DNA of 64,000 nt from Tubulanus polymorphus (lineage: Eukaryota > Nemertea > Palaeonemertea > Tubulaniformes > Tubulanidae): contig NC_134028.1 of the NCBI RefSeq assembly GCF_964204645.1, positions 17,289,263 through 17,353,262 of the forward strand, read 5' to 3'. Below the pieces are notes generated by a model. The model searched no databases. It saw nothing but the letters and a program-made list of their open reading frames with translations, and had not been told where the DNA came from. The translations under genes and the position numbers were made by a program. This document shows positions 21,487-32,493 of the stretch, piece after piece; the stretch's first letter is position 1, and the number at the start of each line of letters is the position of its first letter.

Positions 21487-21774
21487 TCATCCTTTTTCAT
21501 TCCTTAAAATATCATTATTCTTATTTCTAATATGACTTTTAGATTTTAAATGTTCTTTATAATATCTTTTATCACTGAATGATTGATTACATGTATCACA
21601 TTTGTATGTTTCTTTTTCATTCTTTAATTCATCTAATTTAGTTTCTAATATATCATCTTTATATTCTAGTTTCAATTTATTCTCTAAATGTGTTTTAGTT
21701 TTATTGTGTCTTGCTTTTTGGGATTTATCTATATTGATATTACATGTTGGACAGTAGTACTTATTTGCTTCCAT
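21487..21774 (-). CDS. PolB-derived N-terminal zinc-finger protein (P1 right arm)
   Basis: 95 residues, nearly identical to 13533-13820. In the second finger the motif is CDTCNQSF here against CGTCYQSF on the left. The leader ATTTTAATAAAAAATTT motif is preserved. Confidence 0.75.
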   Translation of the reverse strand: MEANKYYCPTCNINIDKSQKARHNKTKTHLENKLKLEYKDDILETKLDELKNEKETYKCDTCNQSFSDKRYYKEHLKSKSHIRNKNNDILRNEKG

Positions 21775-22013
21775 TTTAATACTAAATTTTTTATTAAAAT
21801 TGATTTTAGAAGTTCAATGATTTATAGGCTCAAATAGAATCATGTTCTAGTATAAACAGCTATGCATTATTTCAATCACACTTTACTAACACTTTTAATG
21901 TTTAAAAATCTAACTCACACAAATATGAATATTGAAATAATGTTGTAGATATATACTTTTATATTGAATAATCTGTCAATTTAAATGTTATTCATGTATA
22001 TGATTATTTTAAG

Positions 22014-22353
22014 AGTAATATGGGTAATGGGCTTTCAGGTTAAAGGTTGAATGGTCGAGTTCATTAAAAAATGAGAAACATGAAAATAATAACAATTTCT
22101 ACTTGAATTAGGAGTGAAACTCATAAAAAATGAAAAATAATTCTCACACTCGAATTTATTTCACTCACACTTTACTCACACTTTTTTCTAGCGAGTAAAA
22201 ATGAAAAATAAATTCGAGTGTGTGAGAATTTATTTTTCATTTTTATGAGTTTCGCGAGTAATTCAAGTAGAAATTGTAATTATTTTCATGTTTTTCATTT
22301 TTACGAGCTCGACCGTTCGACCTTTGGCTTGAAAGCCTATTATCCCTATTACT
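22014..22353. repeat. P1 right terminal palindrome with internal duplication
   Basis: Inner arm 22014-22059 pairs with outer arm 22308-22353, as at the left end. Between them a block with CGAGTGTGAGAA and AATTCAAGTAGAAATTGT is present twice, making this end about 145 bp longer than the left one. Confidence 0.7.
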
Positions 22354-22359
22354 CACGGT
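22354..22359. repeat. Right target-site duplication of P1
   Basis: CACGGT, matching GACGGT at 13091-13096 except for the first base. Confidence 0.7.
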
Positions 22360-23187
22360 TACGCGACTTTATAGCAGAGTCAACTGATTCGTTGAACCAT
22401 GGCAGGCTACTACTAGTACACTTAATTACCTTATTAGGTATATTTTGTTTAATTAATGGGAATAGGCGTTTGATAAAATTTTCAGTCGCTCTATTTACGT
22501 TATTGTCATTTAATATGTCATGCCAATTAGTATCAGAGATAATTGCATTTAGGGAATCCTTATCACATGAATCGTACTTCCAAATTATTCTGTTAACAGA
22601 GTTTTTGGTAGAACATTTTATATTAACGTTGACATATACTGTTGAATGGTCAGCATTTCCAATCGGTGGGCCTACATGAGCAGTTGTTCTGCCTGGTGAG
22701 TCCGTAATAATGTGATCGATACATGAATTGGAATTTGCCGTTATACGTGTAGGCTCTGATACTATTTGGCTCATATACACCTCGTCTATGGTTTCTTTTT
22801 CTTCTCTACCAGCAGTATCGGTAGTATCAGATTTACAGAAAAACTTTTTTTTGCATTAAAATCACCATATACTAAAATGGTAGAGTTTGTTTTAAGTGTT
22901 GACTGTACATTTACAATAGACTTTTTAAGGTCTGCAAAAAATGTTCGACGTTCGTTGGGTGGACGTTCGTCGGGTGACTGAGAGGGCGATCTGTAATATA
23001 GCCCAAAACAGACAGTAGTATTTTCGACTCTAGTATCAACCCATATGGCGCTTGAGGTTGTCTCTCTTCTGATATTACAAACCAAGGAATTGTGTCCATA
23101 TAGCATCAGACCACGATTGTTATCTGTGTAATGAATTATAGTGTAATCTTTTAGTTCAAAAGAATTGAGTTTGTCTTTTATATTCAA
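22354..23187 (-). mobile_element. LINE endonuclease region (5' half of the split LINE)
   Basis: Minus-strand frames encode an APE-type endonuclease: a YGDFN motif near 22865, a CIDHIITD motif near 22715 and NADHSTVYVNV near 22650. These match conserved blocks of CR1/Jockey/I-type endonucleases. A frameshift at about 22785-22860 separates two frames. The ORF is interrupted by P1 and continues at 13096 downwards. The 5' end is truncated near 23190. Confidence 0.75.
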
Positions 23188-23189
23188 TG

Positions 23190-25490
23190 TGTCACACTAA
23201 TTATGCCACAAATAGTTGCTTAGCAAGTGAACTGTTAATTTTTGACTTAGGTCAAGTGCCCTCTAAATAGAATATTGAGTAAAACCTATTTCTTCTATGT
23301 GATATGTGTGTAAGTGATATGTGGGTTACTAATTTTAATTTTGGTAAAGCCATTTCTGAGAAATAAGACTTTAAAATCGGCTATTTTCACCAGCTTCCCG
23401 TACACAGGATGTGCGCGTTTGCTGTGAAAAAACCCACGATTGCTGACCTCATTCCTAGCTGGCATTTCTACGTCGGTACTACGTAAAAACAACGTCTAAA
23501 ACCAACGTACCTGACGTTGTTTTTTTTTTTGGTTGGAAAATAGGTCGAAAATGGAAGTTTTCTAGACGTATTTTTCTGACGTTGTAAAAACGCCTGAAAT
23601 ATTATGGCGTCCCAACGTTGTATTCACGTTGTTCTATCGTTGTCTCTACGTTGGCAGATTCCATTCTTCCTAGGCAGTAACATTGATTAAGAGAAAAACA
23701 ATCTTTTCTTTTATTGAATGTAAAAAAAAACTTTATTTTAAACAAAAATAAATTAACAATTGCCTACTTTGCCATCAATAACAAGTCACTAAAAATAGGG
23801 ACATAAGATTGGACTTCATCAAAAGACTGTATTCATCAAATACTTTTCGTTCTAACAATTAGGTACTTAAGCTTCACACCTTAAGCCTATCTACCACCAC
23901 CACCCTTGCGGTCGGGGGCATATTTCAATGCATTTCCAATGGACTTGAGAACCCCAGACACGCCGCAATACACATTCTGAAAAAGATTACCATCTAGATA
24001 TAGTCAAATCAATTTCAGGCAAGTTTTCATTGGTCTCTACTGCAGACCAGACTACCTGATTGAAGTAATCTTCATAACAGGACAGTAATTTGACATCGAA
24101 AATAGAGTATAGAGTATATTATTGGATATTTTTGGAAGTTTGTAGTTGAGTTTTTAGAAAAGAGTAGTAACTACCCTAAAATAGTAGTCATAGTCAGGTC
24201 TGGTACCAATATTGAATTGCGGAATTCTCATTTGTAAACCAAATCAAAGCAGCCGATAAAGAGTTTGTAGTCCAGAAATTCTAAACCTAATCCGGAATAT
24301 GTTCAATTTTAACCTACCTTTGTTTTCGTTATCTGAAACTAATGGAACAATTTTAAAGTGCAATAAAAACCCAGTATGAAATTATATTTACCCTTTATGG
24401 CTTGACACATGTGTTTTCGAATGCTCTTTTTACCTTGCCCTTCACGTTAAACTGTGCCATCACTTCATTTGTCATGATTCTACGAAAGAAACAGCAAAAC
24501 TTATGTTTAGGCTAACAAATGATATATACCTTGTTTCTCTGCAGCAGCTGGGTCAGTGAAAATCGAGCTGGAAATTTGTAAAAATAAATTCTTGCGGCCG
24601 GGTCTCCTCGAAAGGCCTGTGTGTATTTAATCTAAGAATAAAATCCGGTCTGCCAGGTGTATATAAAGCTTATTTGAGCTAATTTTAATTATTCTTTGCA
24701 TATAGATCTGGAGGAAATTCAACGGAGCACCACACGTGCTTAAACCAATGGATCCAGGGTAAAGAAAGGACTTCAAGGCGCGGGGTTGCCAACCTATGAA
24801 AAGTGCAACCCAGTAACAAATTGAATTTTACATGAAATCAAGTCCATGACAGTAGTTTGTTCTATACCCGCTGAACGAAAAGTGTTTCAAAATCTGGATT
24901 CGAATCTAAACTGACTTTTATTTCCCAATAATATCTAAAATAAACCATTTTGGGAGGAGATACGAAAGTACAATAGCGCCAGTAGTGTGGGGTGGTAAAT
25001 CACTTCACGTTTAGGGCGTAAGCATAAAAAGTAAAAACTATATTTGAATTTGAATTGGTTTAGAGAGCCGTAGAGAGGGATGGCTCGTTGCCTCGTCTAG
25101 CCTATAATTGCTCATTTCAACAGGCTTTTCGTCCAGCGCTCTAATGCGATCTAGCAATTTAAATATATGATGTTACTTACCTTTTGATAAAAATAAATGT
25201 AGACAATAGACAAACTGAAAAAACGGCGGTTCATCAGCATCATCAGTTACATCAGCAAGCGCCGCTGCGCCAAGATGTTGTGTACTTAGTTTCTCCACTG
25301 CTCACGATCTGTAGTACCGGGTAATTTGTTTTATGATTTCAATTTCTGGTGTTCTATTGTTGAGGTTTATGCAAATCATAGAAAGATCTTGTTATGTTTG
25401 ACAGCTAGGTTTTACGGAGTCGTCCTCTGGGTCTTTCAGTTGGTCTCAAGGCCTCTCGTAGTGCTTTACGTACTGGTGTTTCAGATGGTA
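23190..25490. other. Host-like DNA with ACGTTG-rich segment
   Basis: No gene recognised. From 23,480 to 23,660 the hexamer ACGTTG/CAACGT recurs many times in both orientations, resembling an end of an unrecognised MITE. Confidence 0.35.
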
Positions 25491-25499
25491 GACGCATCA

Positions 25500-26440
25500 G
25501 ATGTCCAAGCCAAGTTAGTCGTCTTCTATGATTTTACTCCAGGCACAGTATCCGTTCTTGTATGCAGTTCTTTTATGCAGTTTTATGTTAGTCCATAGTT
25601 CGCTGTTATACAGAAATATTCTACTGAGATAGGCATTAAAAGTTCGGATTTTCGTTTCCATGCTAACTGTTCTGCTTTTAAAAATATCTTTTAAAGTGTT
25701 ATAACCGTTCAGAGTTAGATGTTTCCTTCTGTTGATGTCTGATTCCGTGTCCAATAAAGAGCCAAGCATTTTACACTTTTTCCAGTTTTCTTCACTCTCC
25801 CTAGATATAGGCCCAGTATGTTCTTCCGTTTTCGTCTCGTTGGTTTCTAGAGCTCTGAGTTTTGAAATTGAAGGTACAATTTGTATTTAGGCTCTAGGCC
25901 TATTTCAAAGAAATCTTCCGTTCCTCTAATTTTGTAATTATGATTTCGTAGTTCTTTTACGCAGGTGTCAGTTGTTTTCTTGCAGTAGCTACGATCCTTG
26001 TGATTCTCTTAAGGGTTGAGTGTAATTGCTAGGTAAATGAAGAGTACAGCGCTGAGGCAGTCACCTTGTAGGATACCTTTCTTGGTGATGAAACTTGTCC
26101 CTGTTGTATTTCCGATTCGTATTTGAAGGCCGAGGTCTGTAATCAGGATGTGCATTAAGTGAAACTCGTCTGGATTTAGTATTTGGTAGAGATCTTCCAG
26201 AAGTTTGTTTCAGTCTACTGTGTCAAGCGCTTTGCTCACATCAAGCGTAAGAAGGTAGATATCGTATCCTTCTGATGCAATCGCTTTCTCGGAAAGTAGT
26301 TTTAGTGCAGCTACTTGCTCTGTGGTGCTTCTTCCTGGTTGATAGGCACTGTGATCGATAGGTATTCTTGGGAGCAGTCTTTCCCAGCATCTATTTACGG
26401 CCGTTCGACGTTCGAAATGGTGGACGGATCTCGTGGGCGG
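25500..26440 (-). mobile_element. Second LINE fragment, reverse transcriptase
   Basis: Minus-strand pieces include QPGRSTTEQVAALKLL then YLLTLDVSKALDTVD (RT block with the first catalytic Asp). Further downstream is KMLGSLLDTESDINRR...FNAYLSRIFLYNSELW, a C-terminal thumb block typical of non-LTR RTs. Stops and frameshifts occur throughout. It differs from the LINE at 12-23 kb. Confidence 0.7.
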
Positions 26441-26520
26441 ATTTTGTTCGTTACGAAATCGAACGCAATAGCCTATACCTGTCAGGTTCGAATCCCGCCG
26501 CCATACCGACTTAACACAAT
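26440..26520 (+). other. tRNA-like (possible SINE) sequence
   Basis: GGTTCGAATCC at 26484-26494 is a perfect pol III B box, followed by CGCCGCCATA, like a tRNA 3' side. The T stem pairs poorly and no clear A box or anticodon arm could be placed, so I do not call a tRNA gene. Confidence 0.25.
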
Positions 26521-27019
26521 CGTTCTTTTTCTGTTGCCATGGCAATTTAGTTAATAATTTTCGCCATGAAATTTAAAACTCAACTTTTTAGAGAAGTATT
26601 AATGCACTTTTATCATCTTAGTATCCAACTAGCGATTAACTACTGCAAATAAAATAATGAAAATGTTTTAATTTAAATGGACAAAGTATTTTCAAAATAT
26701 CATATTAATAGAAAAACCTACCTAAATTGGGAGTCATAAAATTCTCCTTTATACAAACAGAGGTCAACAGTCCAAACGTCAGTAGCAATGCGCAGAAACA
26801 GATTCAGCCCCAAGCAGGCAAATGTGAAGCCTTTTATGATGTAGCAAAGTAATCAATTGTGACAAAAACTAGTACACACAAGGATATTTCATAATGTACG
26901 ATGTAAACTAGAAAACTGATTATCATACAAAAGTCATAACATCGTCTTTTAAGCACTCGCGAGTCAACCCTACGCTCACATACGACGAGTACACGGCAGG
27001 CTACAGAATCCCGTTATCG

Positions 27020-27123
27020 TTAGGGAGCATTTCAAAATTTCGAAAGTTACTTCAATTAGAATAACTCGCTGAAGGGGGTGGGGGGTTGAGGCTTTCCGCT
27101 GTTTATCGATATGTATCGATATG

Positions 27124-27219
<96 letters not shown>

Positions 27220-27239
27220 GTACGTACGTACGTACGTAC

Positions 27240-27298
<59 letters not shown>

Positions 27299-27527
27299 CG
27301 CGCGTGCGTGCGTGTGCGCGTGCGTGTGCGTGTGTGCGCGTGTATGTATGTATATTTTTCAATTAAAAGTTGTGATCAAACACACGTGACAATGTCCTGT
27401 GGTCTCTCATTAGAAAATAGTTCCAATTTTGGCATGTGTCTAATCAAGGGGGGTGGGGTGGGGGCTAAAACCAATTAGGCAGTTATTCTAATTGAGGGAA
27501 CTATTGAAATTTTGAGATGCTCCCTAA
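27020..27527. repeat. MITE-like inverted-repeat element with microsatellite core
   Basis: TTAGGGAGCATTTCAAAATT at 27020 is matched by the inverted copy ending at 27527 (TTAGGGAGCATCTCAAAATT); similarity extends about 50 bp inward (CAATTAGAATAACT). The interior is almost entirely (AT)n, (ACGT)n and (GT)n repeats (27125-27350). Confidence 0.7.
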
Positions 27528-27862
27528 TATTTGTTATTTCGAAGAGAATATATACAAGAATTAATCTTAGCATAATGAATCTACCTGTTACATACGCCCA
27601 TCTGTTTATCTGACTCGCAAACGCATGTTTTACATCCTTCTTTAACAAAAATCTCGTGTTTACCAGTTGCTGCATTCAGATGCGTTTCATCGGGAAACAA
27701 CTCGTTGCATTTATCTATAAATTTAGATTGGTGTCATAGATGAGTAGGAATCATCGGAACCAGCTCATTTCAGCTAATTTGATAACTTACAGCAGGGAAT
27801 TAAATGAGGATAAAGGAAGATGCACACGTTTATAATCATTGTTACATTTGTATGATACGGTA

Positions 27863-28432
27863 TTAAAGGGCCATCAAAATTGTTCTTTTCGCGAATTCTT
27901 AACCAGAAGAAACTTTAGTATACATAGACCGACGTGAGAGTTACTTATTGAAAAAAGGAGCACGAATTAGCCATAATAGTTAGCGGAATAGTCATCCATT
28001 TATCCTTCACTCCGTGCGTATAGTTCATATTCAACCCACGGGTGGCGCTATTTATGATGTTACCTATGACAATCAACACAAGCACGTGTGCGCGCTCTTA
28101 CGCGTAGCCTATGTATAATCAATAAAATAAACACCATTTGTTCACCGTATTCACTGACATACAGCGCTGCTCACTGATATACGATTGTCATGTCATATAC
28201 AACGGTAGCAACGCTATATATACAATGGTAAGAGTTAATTAATTCAAATCACTCGCAAAACGATAAAATATCGCATGAAATGTGTAGTGAAATGACTGAA
28301 AGCCGCGAGCGTTTGTCAGAGATGACGTCAGAAACACGCACCTGCTAAGATAAACAATAACAGTGAGGACGTGCTGAAATTGCCGATTTGAATGTTTCAT
28401 AATATTCTATTTTGATGGCATATGCTCTTTAA
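27863..28432. repeat. TTAA-flanked MITE candidate
   Basis: TTAA at 27863 followed by AGGGCCATCAAAAT. The other end, read in reverse complement, is TTAA then AGAGCATATGCCATCAAAAT. The TTAA ends and short inverted repeats suggest a piggyBac-type MITE. No ORF is present. Confidence 0.4.
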
Positions 28433-28537
28433 CCTTTATCAGTATTTAGGTTAGAGGGCCAGCGGAAATAAGCGGTGATTAGCAGTCCAATGGTTTAGAT
28501 TGATTGTTTTTTTACAAAAGTCTTGCTAATTTTGTTT

Positions 28538-28940
28538 TCATACGTGAAAATGGTTTGTTATTCCAATAAAGGGAGAGAGGGACAAGACTTTTAAAAAAAA
28601 GGTATATATGGAACTACAATGAATTCTAAATGTTTTTTTATCTTCTGGAAGTTTAGAATTTAGGAATGTACATTTAGCCTTAGAAATAGCGATTTTCAAT
28701 ATGTGATCAGGGTAAGCAAGTTTTTTAAGAGAGTTGGATTGGTCAAATGCAGCCGAAAGGAAGGTTTCAACGCAGATCTGTAGTGCACCGAGAAAGAGGC
28801 CTTGAGCGAGACCAATTTTGATTGATTTAGTAGTAAACGAAAAGAAATGGAGATATGCTTCAGCGTTGATCGGTTTACGGTAGACTGAGAAAATCAAATG
28901 AGAATCTGAAAGTTTGTGACGTTATTTCATTAATAAATAA
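28538..28940 (-). mobile_element. Penelope-like reverse transcriptase fragment
   Basis: The minus-strand frame has VYRKPINAEAYLHFFSF, then KIGLAQGLFLGALQIC, then LKKLAYPDHILKIAISKAK. These are the RT-to-GIY-YIG connecting blocks of Penelope-like elements. It is unlinked to the fragments at 6-8 kb and probably a separate copy. Confidence 0.75.
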
Positions 28941-29119
28941 AGAAGAAAGGCTCTGATAATATCCAAATCACAGGTTGCTGTGAATAACTGTGAATAAATT
29001 AAATGCAAGATTCGGGCCCAAAAATTAGAATTTTCATTTAGAAAATTAAATGATTTATCAGAAGATGATGAATATCATATTAATAAACTAGAAAAATTTA
29101 TACCAAATATGGGAACAGA

Positions 29120-29305
29120 ATGAGTGCGCATTCAATTTATGAAGGATTAAACAGCGTGCATAAATGCAGAACTGTATTACCTGAAAGATATATTCAATTA
29201 ACAGATGAAGAATTGGGAGATTTAAGTAATAATCATTTTCATTTGAAATATGATGGAAAAGATGAAGATCGGTGTCATTTAATAGAATCTATTGAATCTG
29301 AATAA
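29120..29305 (+). pseudogene. Small OB-like Polinton protein, C-terminal part
   Basis: LPERYIQLTDEELGDL and a YDGKDEDRCHL end match the protein at 38104-38457 (LPDRFHRLSSEDLEEL, YKGKNEKGHHE). The N-terminal half is lost. Confidence 0.65.
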
Positions 29306-29484
29306 TATGAAATAATTAAAAAAAGATATCAAGTAACTGAAATAAATTAAATATTGCCCCATATAGATATAAAAGTAGTGAGATATTGAATTAAAATAAA
29401 TTTTGTAAATATTTTTTTTTTCGATTTTAGCTCTTTTTGATATAATAAAAGTGAAGATGAAAAAGTGATCTATTTATTAGATTT

Positions 29485-30215
29485 ATTAAAAGAATATAGA
29501 ATATATGTAGATTCTAGAAAACTTATAAATCATAAATTTCATTCATAATTTACTAATACAATAATTAGATAGAGAATTTAAAAATTGCGTTGATTTGAAG
29601 TTAGTAAATGAAAGTTTATGTAACTCTTTTTATAATGTATCGGATAAAACTATTGAACATAAGAGTCTTTTTAATTCATGATAGAAATAAAAATAAATGG
29701 TTTTATCTATATCTAAAACCAGGATTTATATAATTTAGGTACATTATCTTTAGAAATTAATAGAAGAGCTCGGTCAAAAATGGGTGCATCTGCTGGATTT
29801 GGACTAAGACTCATTAAAAGTGATAGCTCTGTTAAAATGAGAATAATTATTAGTTTAAAAACCATTAGCTAAAATTTTAGGAATAACTCCAGATGTACGG
29901 ATACATTATGTTGATACTACACCAAATTTAAATACCTTTACACATTTTAATGTTTATTGTAATTTGATTGATCCTACGAAAACATTTGAAGCAAATCAAA
30001 GTATAACTTGTAATTCTAGTATTTTTTAATATTTCACCATTGAAAAATGTTTGGAACGCAAATAAATCATAATTTATCAGAATGTGATTTTAAACCTTGC
30101 ATTTCTCAATTCAATAATTTAAGTTAGAAATTAGAAATCATAATGGATATTTGATTGATTTAAACAATTTTCCTGTAATTTATGAATTAGCTTCAAGATG
30201 TAAAGAATTGATATT
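29485..30215 (+). pseudogene. Putative penton, degraded full-length copy
   Basis: Colinear with 60741-61496: YRIYVDSRKL start, CNSFYNVS block, an INRRARSKMG block, a YCNLIDPTKTFEAN block and an EIRNHNGYLIDLNNFPVIYEL end. Stops and frameshifts throughout. Confidence 0.7.
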
Positions 30216-30720
30216 TTTTTATGATAAAAAGCAGCAGAAGAACACACCATCAATGCTGCGTCTGTTGTAAGCGCCAGTACCCGTGCGTACAGCCTTACAC
30301 ACGACACCGCTACCGGCCTCCACTTCAAAAGTTATGAACAATATATTTGAAACATTTTTGATCCGATTTACACCAAATAAACCTTTAAAGCAAGGTATTT
30401 AGCATCGGATATTGTGCCGAAAATTCCAGATTGATACACAACATAGTTTTTCAAGTAAGCACATTTTTAGTGGAAACCAATTATGTTGATTGACAGGCAG
30501 GATCAGCTGCGTGCCTCATTTTATCGATGACGTCAGATGTAAACGATAACATTACCACGTGCGCAATGCAAACGGCGAACAAATTGAATTTTTTCAAGCA
30601 AACTTCTCTAATGGAATATTAATTTCTTTTTCATAATTTGCCTTTCTTTTATGTAATTTATAAGTTATACATCAGACTTTGCTTCTTCGAACCTCAGGAC
30701 TTTGAAGTCCTCTTGTATTA
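30216..30720. other. GC-richer host-like DNA
   Basis: Sits between two Polinton scraps. No gene or clear element ends seen. Confidence 0.4.
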
Positions 30721-30724
30721 ATAA

Positions 30725-31332
30725 ATAATCATATAATCAGAAAATTTCACACCGAGATTTCCAATCAGTTGATGAATTGATATGATTCAGTAACAAATTC
30801 TGAAACGTGAAATCTATCAGGTGAATACGTTCTGAATTTATATTTATTTGCTTTCCGTCCTTCATATTATAAATGTATTACTAATTTATCACCATATTTA
30901 TTTGTAATTATATTAATATTTGTAATTAAATATTTCTTATATTATGTCAATAAACTTTTTAGATTTATAATCTACAGATTGAACATTTGTAGTATCTTTA
31001 ATTCTATCTAGAAATGATTCTTTTATTTTCGCTTTGTGTTTGTTTACTCTCCATAATATGTACATTTTTTATTTAAATTGATTCTCGAATAAATATATTA
31101 TACATTATATAAATATCATATATATAAATATCATATTGATATTATATTTATGAAATTATTAGAGTTGTTGTAAATATTGAAGTTTAAACTCAATGGTTGA
31201 AAAGAGCGGAGCGAGGCCCGCGGAGTAATCAATAAATTTGAAATTTGTTATGATTGTGATAAAAAAATAATGATATTCTTTATATTTTTCAAAATTCGAC
31301 CTTTGAGTTAAACCCCAATATCTACAATTACT
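30725..31332 (-). mobile_element. Polinton end fragment with terminal palindrome
   Basis: On the minus strand, 31332 starts AGTAATTGTAGATATTGGGG. This pairs with 31161-31200 (AGTTGTTGTAAATATTGAAG...), giving a terminal palindrome. Inside lies a heavily mutated copy of the small OB-like gene (31061 down to about 30820, MESKQTQSENK start). It abuts a plus-strand scrap of the 140-residue membrane gene (30725-30815). Confidence 0.65.
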
Positions 31333-31468
31333 ATCCCCATTGCCTGTCTCCACCTTGGAATAAATGGGTACCTGGCCTGAAAGATGACTTTGGTTTTACT
31401 CTCAAAGATAGAATAAAATCGGCTGGGGGGTTACTTTTGAGAAGCAATGAATCTTTAAATAGACTTAC

Positions 31469-31578
31469 CACTAGAAAGAAAGTCCAACGATTCAGATTCT
31501 AACAGACAGACGATTCCTAATGTCAACAGCACCAAAACTGCCTTGATCATCTTTATAACTAATTTACCAAGAGTTTCA
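31469..31578 (-). CDS. Candidate host exon encoding a signal peptide
   Basis: Minus strand: acceptor TTCTTTCAG ends at 31579. A 28-base leader follows, then ATG at 31550 opening a 27-codon signal-peptide-like sequence (IKAVLVLLTLGIVCLLE core), and a splice donor GTAAGT follows at 31468. The exon ends in phase 1. Its partner exons are not identified. The 3992-4241 exon is on the same strand but enters in phase 2, so direct splicing between them would not fit. Confidence 0.45.
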
Positions 31579-31579
31579 C

Positions 31580-32490
31580 TGAAAGAACACAGGACAAGTA
31601 CATGTAAACCATGGATTATTCGCCATACATTTGAGATCATTCGCATTCTTCGTTCCCATTTTTTATAATTATTTACTTATGTTTTTTTAACATACGTACT
31701 CAACGTGATGCCCTGACGTTGGATATTAAAGCTTTCAAAAAACCACGGTTTGGAAAGAACCATGCTCAAATTTCACGTAGCGCTAATTTGTCGAATGCTT
31801 ATGTTCATACGATAGTTCACATACGTAACATACGCTAAACAGCTAATGTAATTGGCTTTTTCCTACTCGGAACTCACTTAATTTTTGTTTGAGCTTTGCA
31901 TTATCATTATTGTTATCATAACTGTTATAATTTAAATATAATCAAAAATGACACTTCAAGTTTTTACCGTTCTCCGGTGCAGTAGCGTGGAATTCGACAA
32001 AGTAAAATGCCACAGAGGATTAATCTGTAAACTTAAAACCCAGTATGGTTTGAATGATGGAAACTTACAAAAAATATCAAACCAATCATAACAAGCAGCG
32101 AGTGTAGGTCCTTAACTATTTCTGTTATTTTTTCAATGACATATCCGGGAAAACTGTGACCCCTTTAGACTTTTTGCCGATAACATTCGGACTTAAATCT
32201 CGACTATGGAACCGGCCCCTGGTTGCTGCTCATCCTGGGTTACTAAAGCATCTTGCCAACGTGACTAGGATCACAGGTCCCTCGTAAGTCTCGTGGAGGT
32301 GTGGGGTACAAAAACGTATTTGGAACTCGTGTCGTGTAAAACCATCTATTACCGCGTTTAGTTGAAAATTTTATCAACAAAACGCGATATATCGCGATTT
32401 ATTACGCAAGCAATAAATACTGAAGCTTGCGGAAGCGTATAAGCGCCTGTTGTTGTCGTGCGACATCTAATAAAATCGACATATTTCCGA
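31580..32490. other. No gene seen
   Basis: Probably upstream intron or flanking host DNA of the candidate exon. Nothing recognisable. Confidence 0.4.
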
Positions 32491-32493
32491 TGC

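Larger units (their letters stand above)
13097..22353 (+). mobile_element. P1: Polinton-derived element with 3.2-3.3-kb gene-bearing inverted repeats
   Basis: It starts AGTAATAGGGATAATAGGCT and ends with the reverse complement. The left arm (13097-16278) and right arm (19010-22353) are near-identical inverted copies carrying the same genes. A unique centre (16279-19009) has four or five small genes. A 6-bp target duplication with one mismatch lies at the ends. Shared genes tie it to the Polintons P2 and P3: the zinc-finger N-terminus of PolB, the DDLGI-type protein and its overlapping partner. It has no capsid gene, ATPase, integrase or polymerase core, so it is probably mobilised in trans. 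Confidence 0.85.
29035..30215 (+). mobile_element. Degraded Polinton block: small OB-like gene and putative penton
   Basis: Contains the C-terminal half of the small PDR(F/W)..LS.E.L-type protein (29120-29305 open frame) followed by a broken putative penton. This is the same gene order as P2 (38457 to 37381, minus strand). A short upstream coding-like piece (29035-29112) is unassigned. Confidence 0.75.

Noticed and set aside
26440-26520. Functional tRNA gene
   Set aside because: B box is perfect, but stems do not pair and no anticodon arm was found.
3992-31578. The two candidate host exons as one directly spliced gene
   Set aside because: Exon phases (1 out, 2 in) do not match and 27 kb separates them; intermediate exons would be needed and none was seen.
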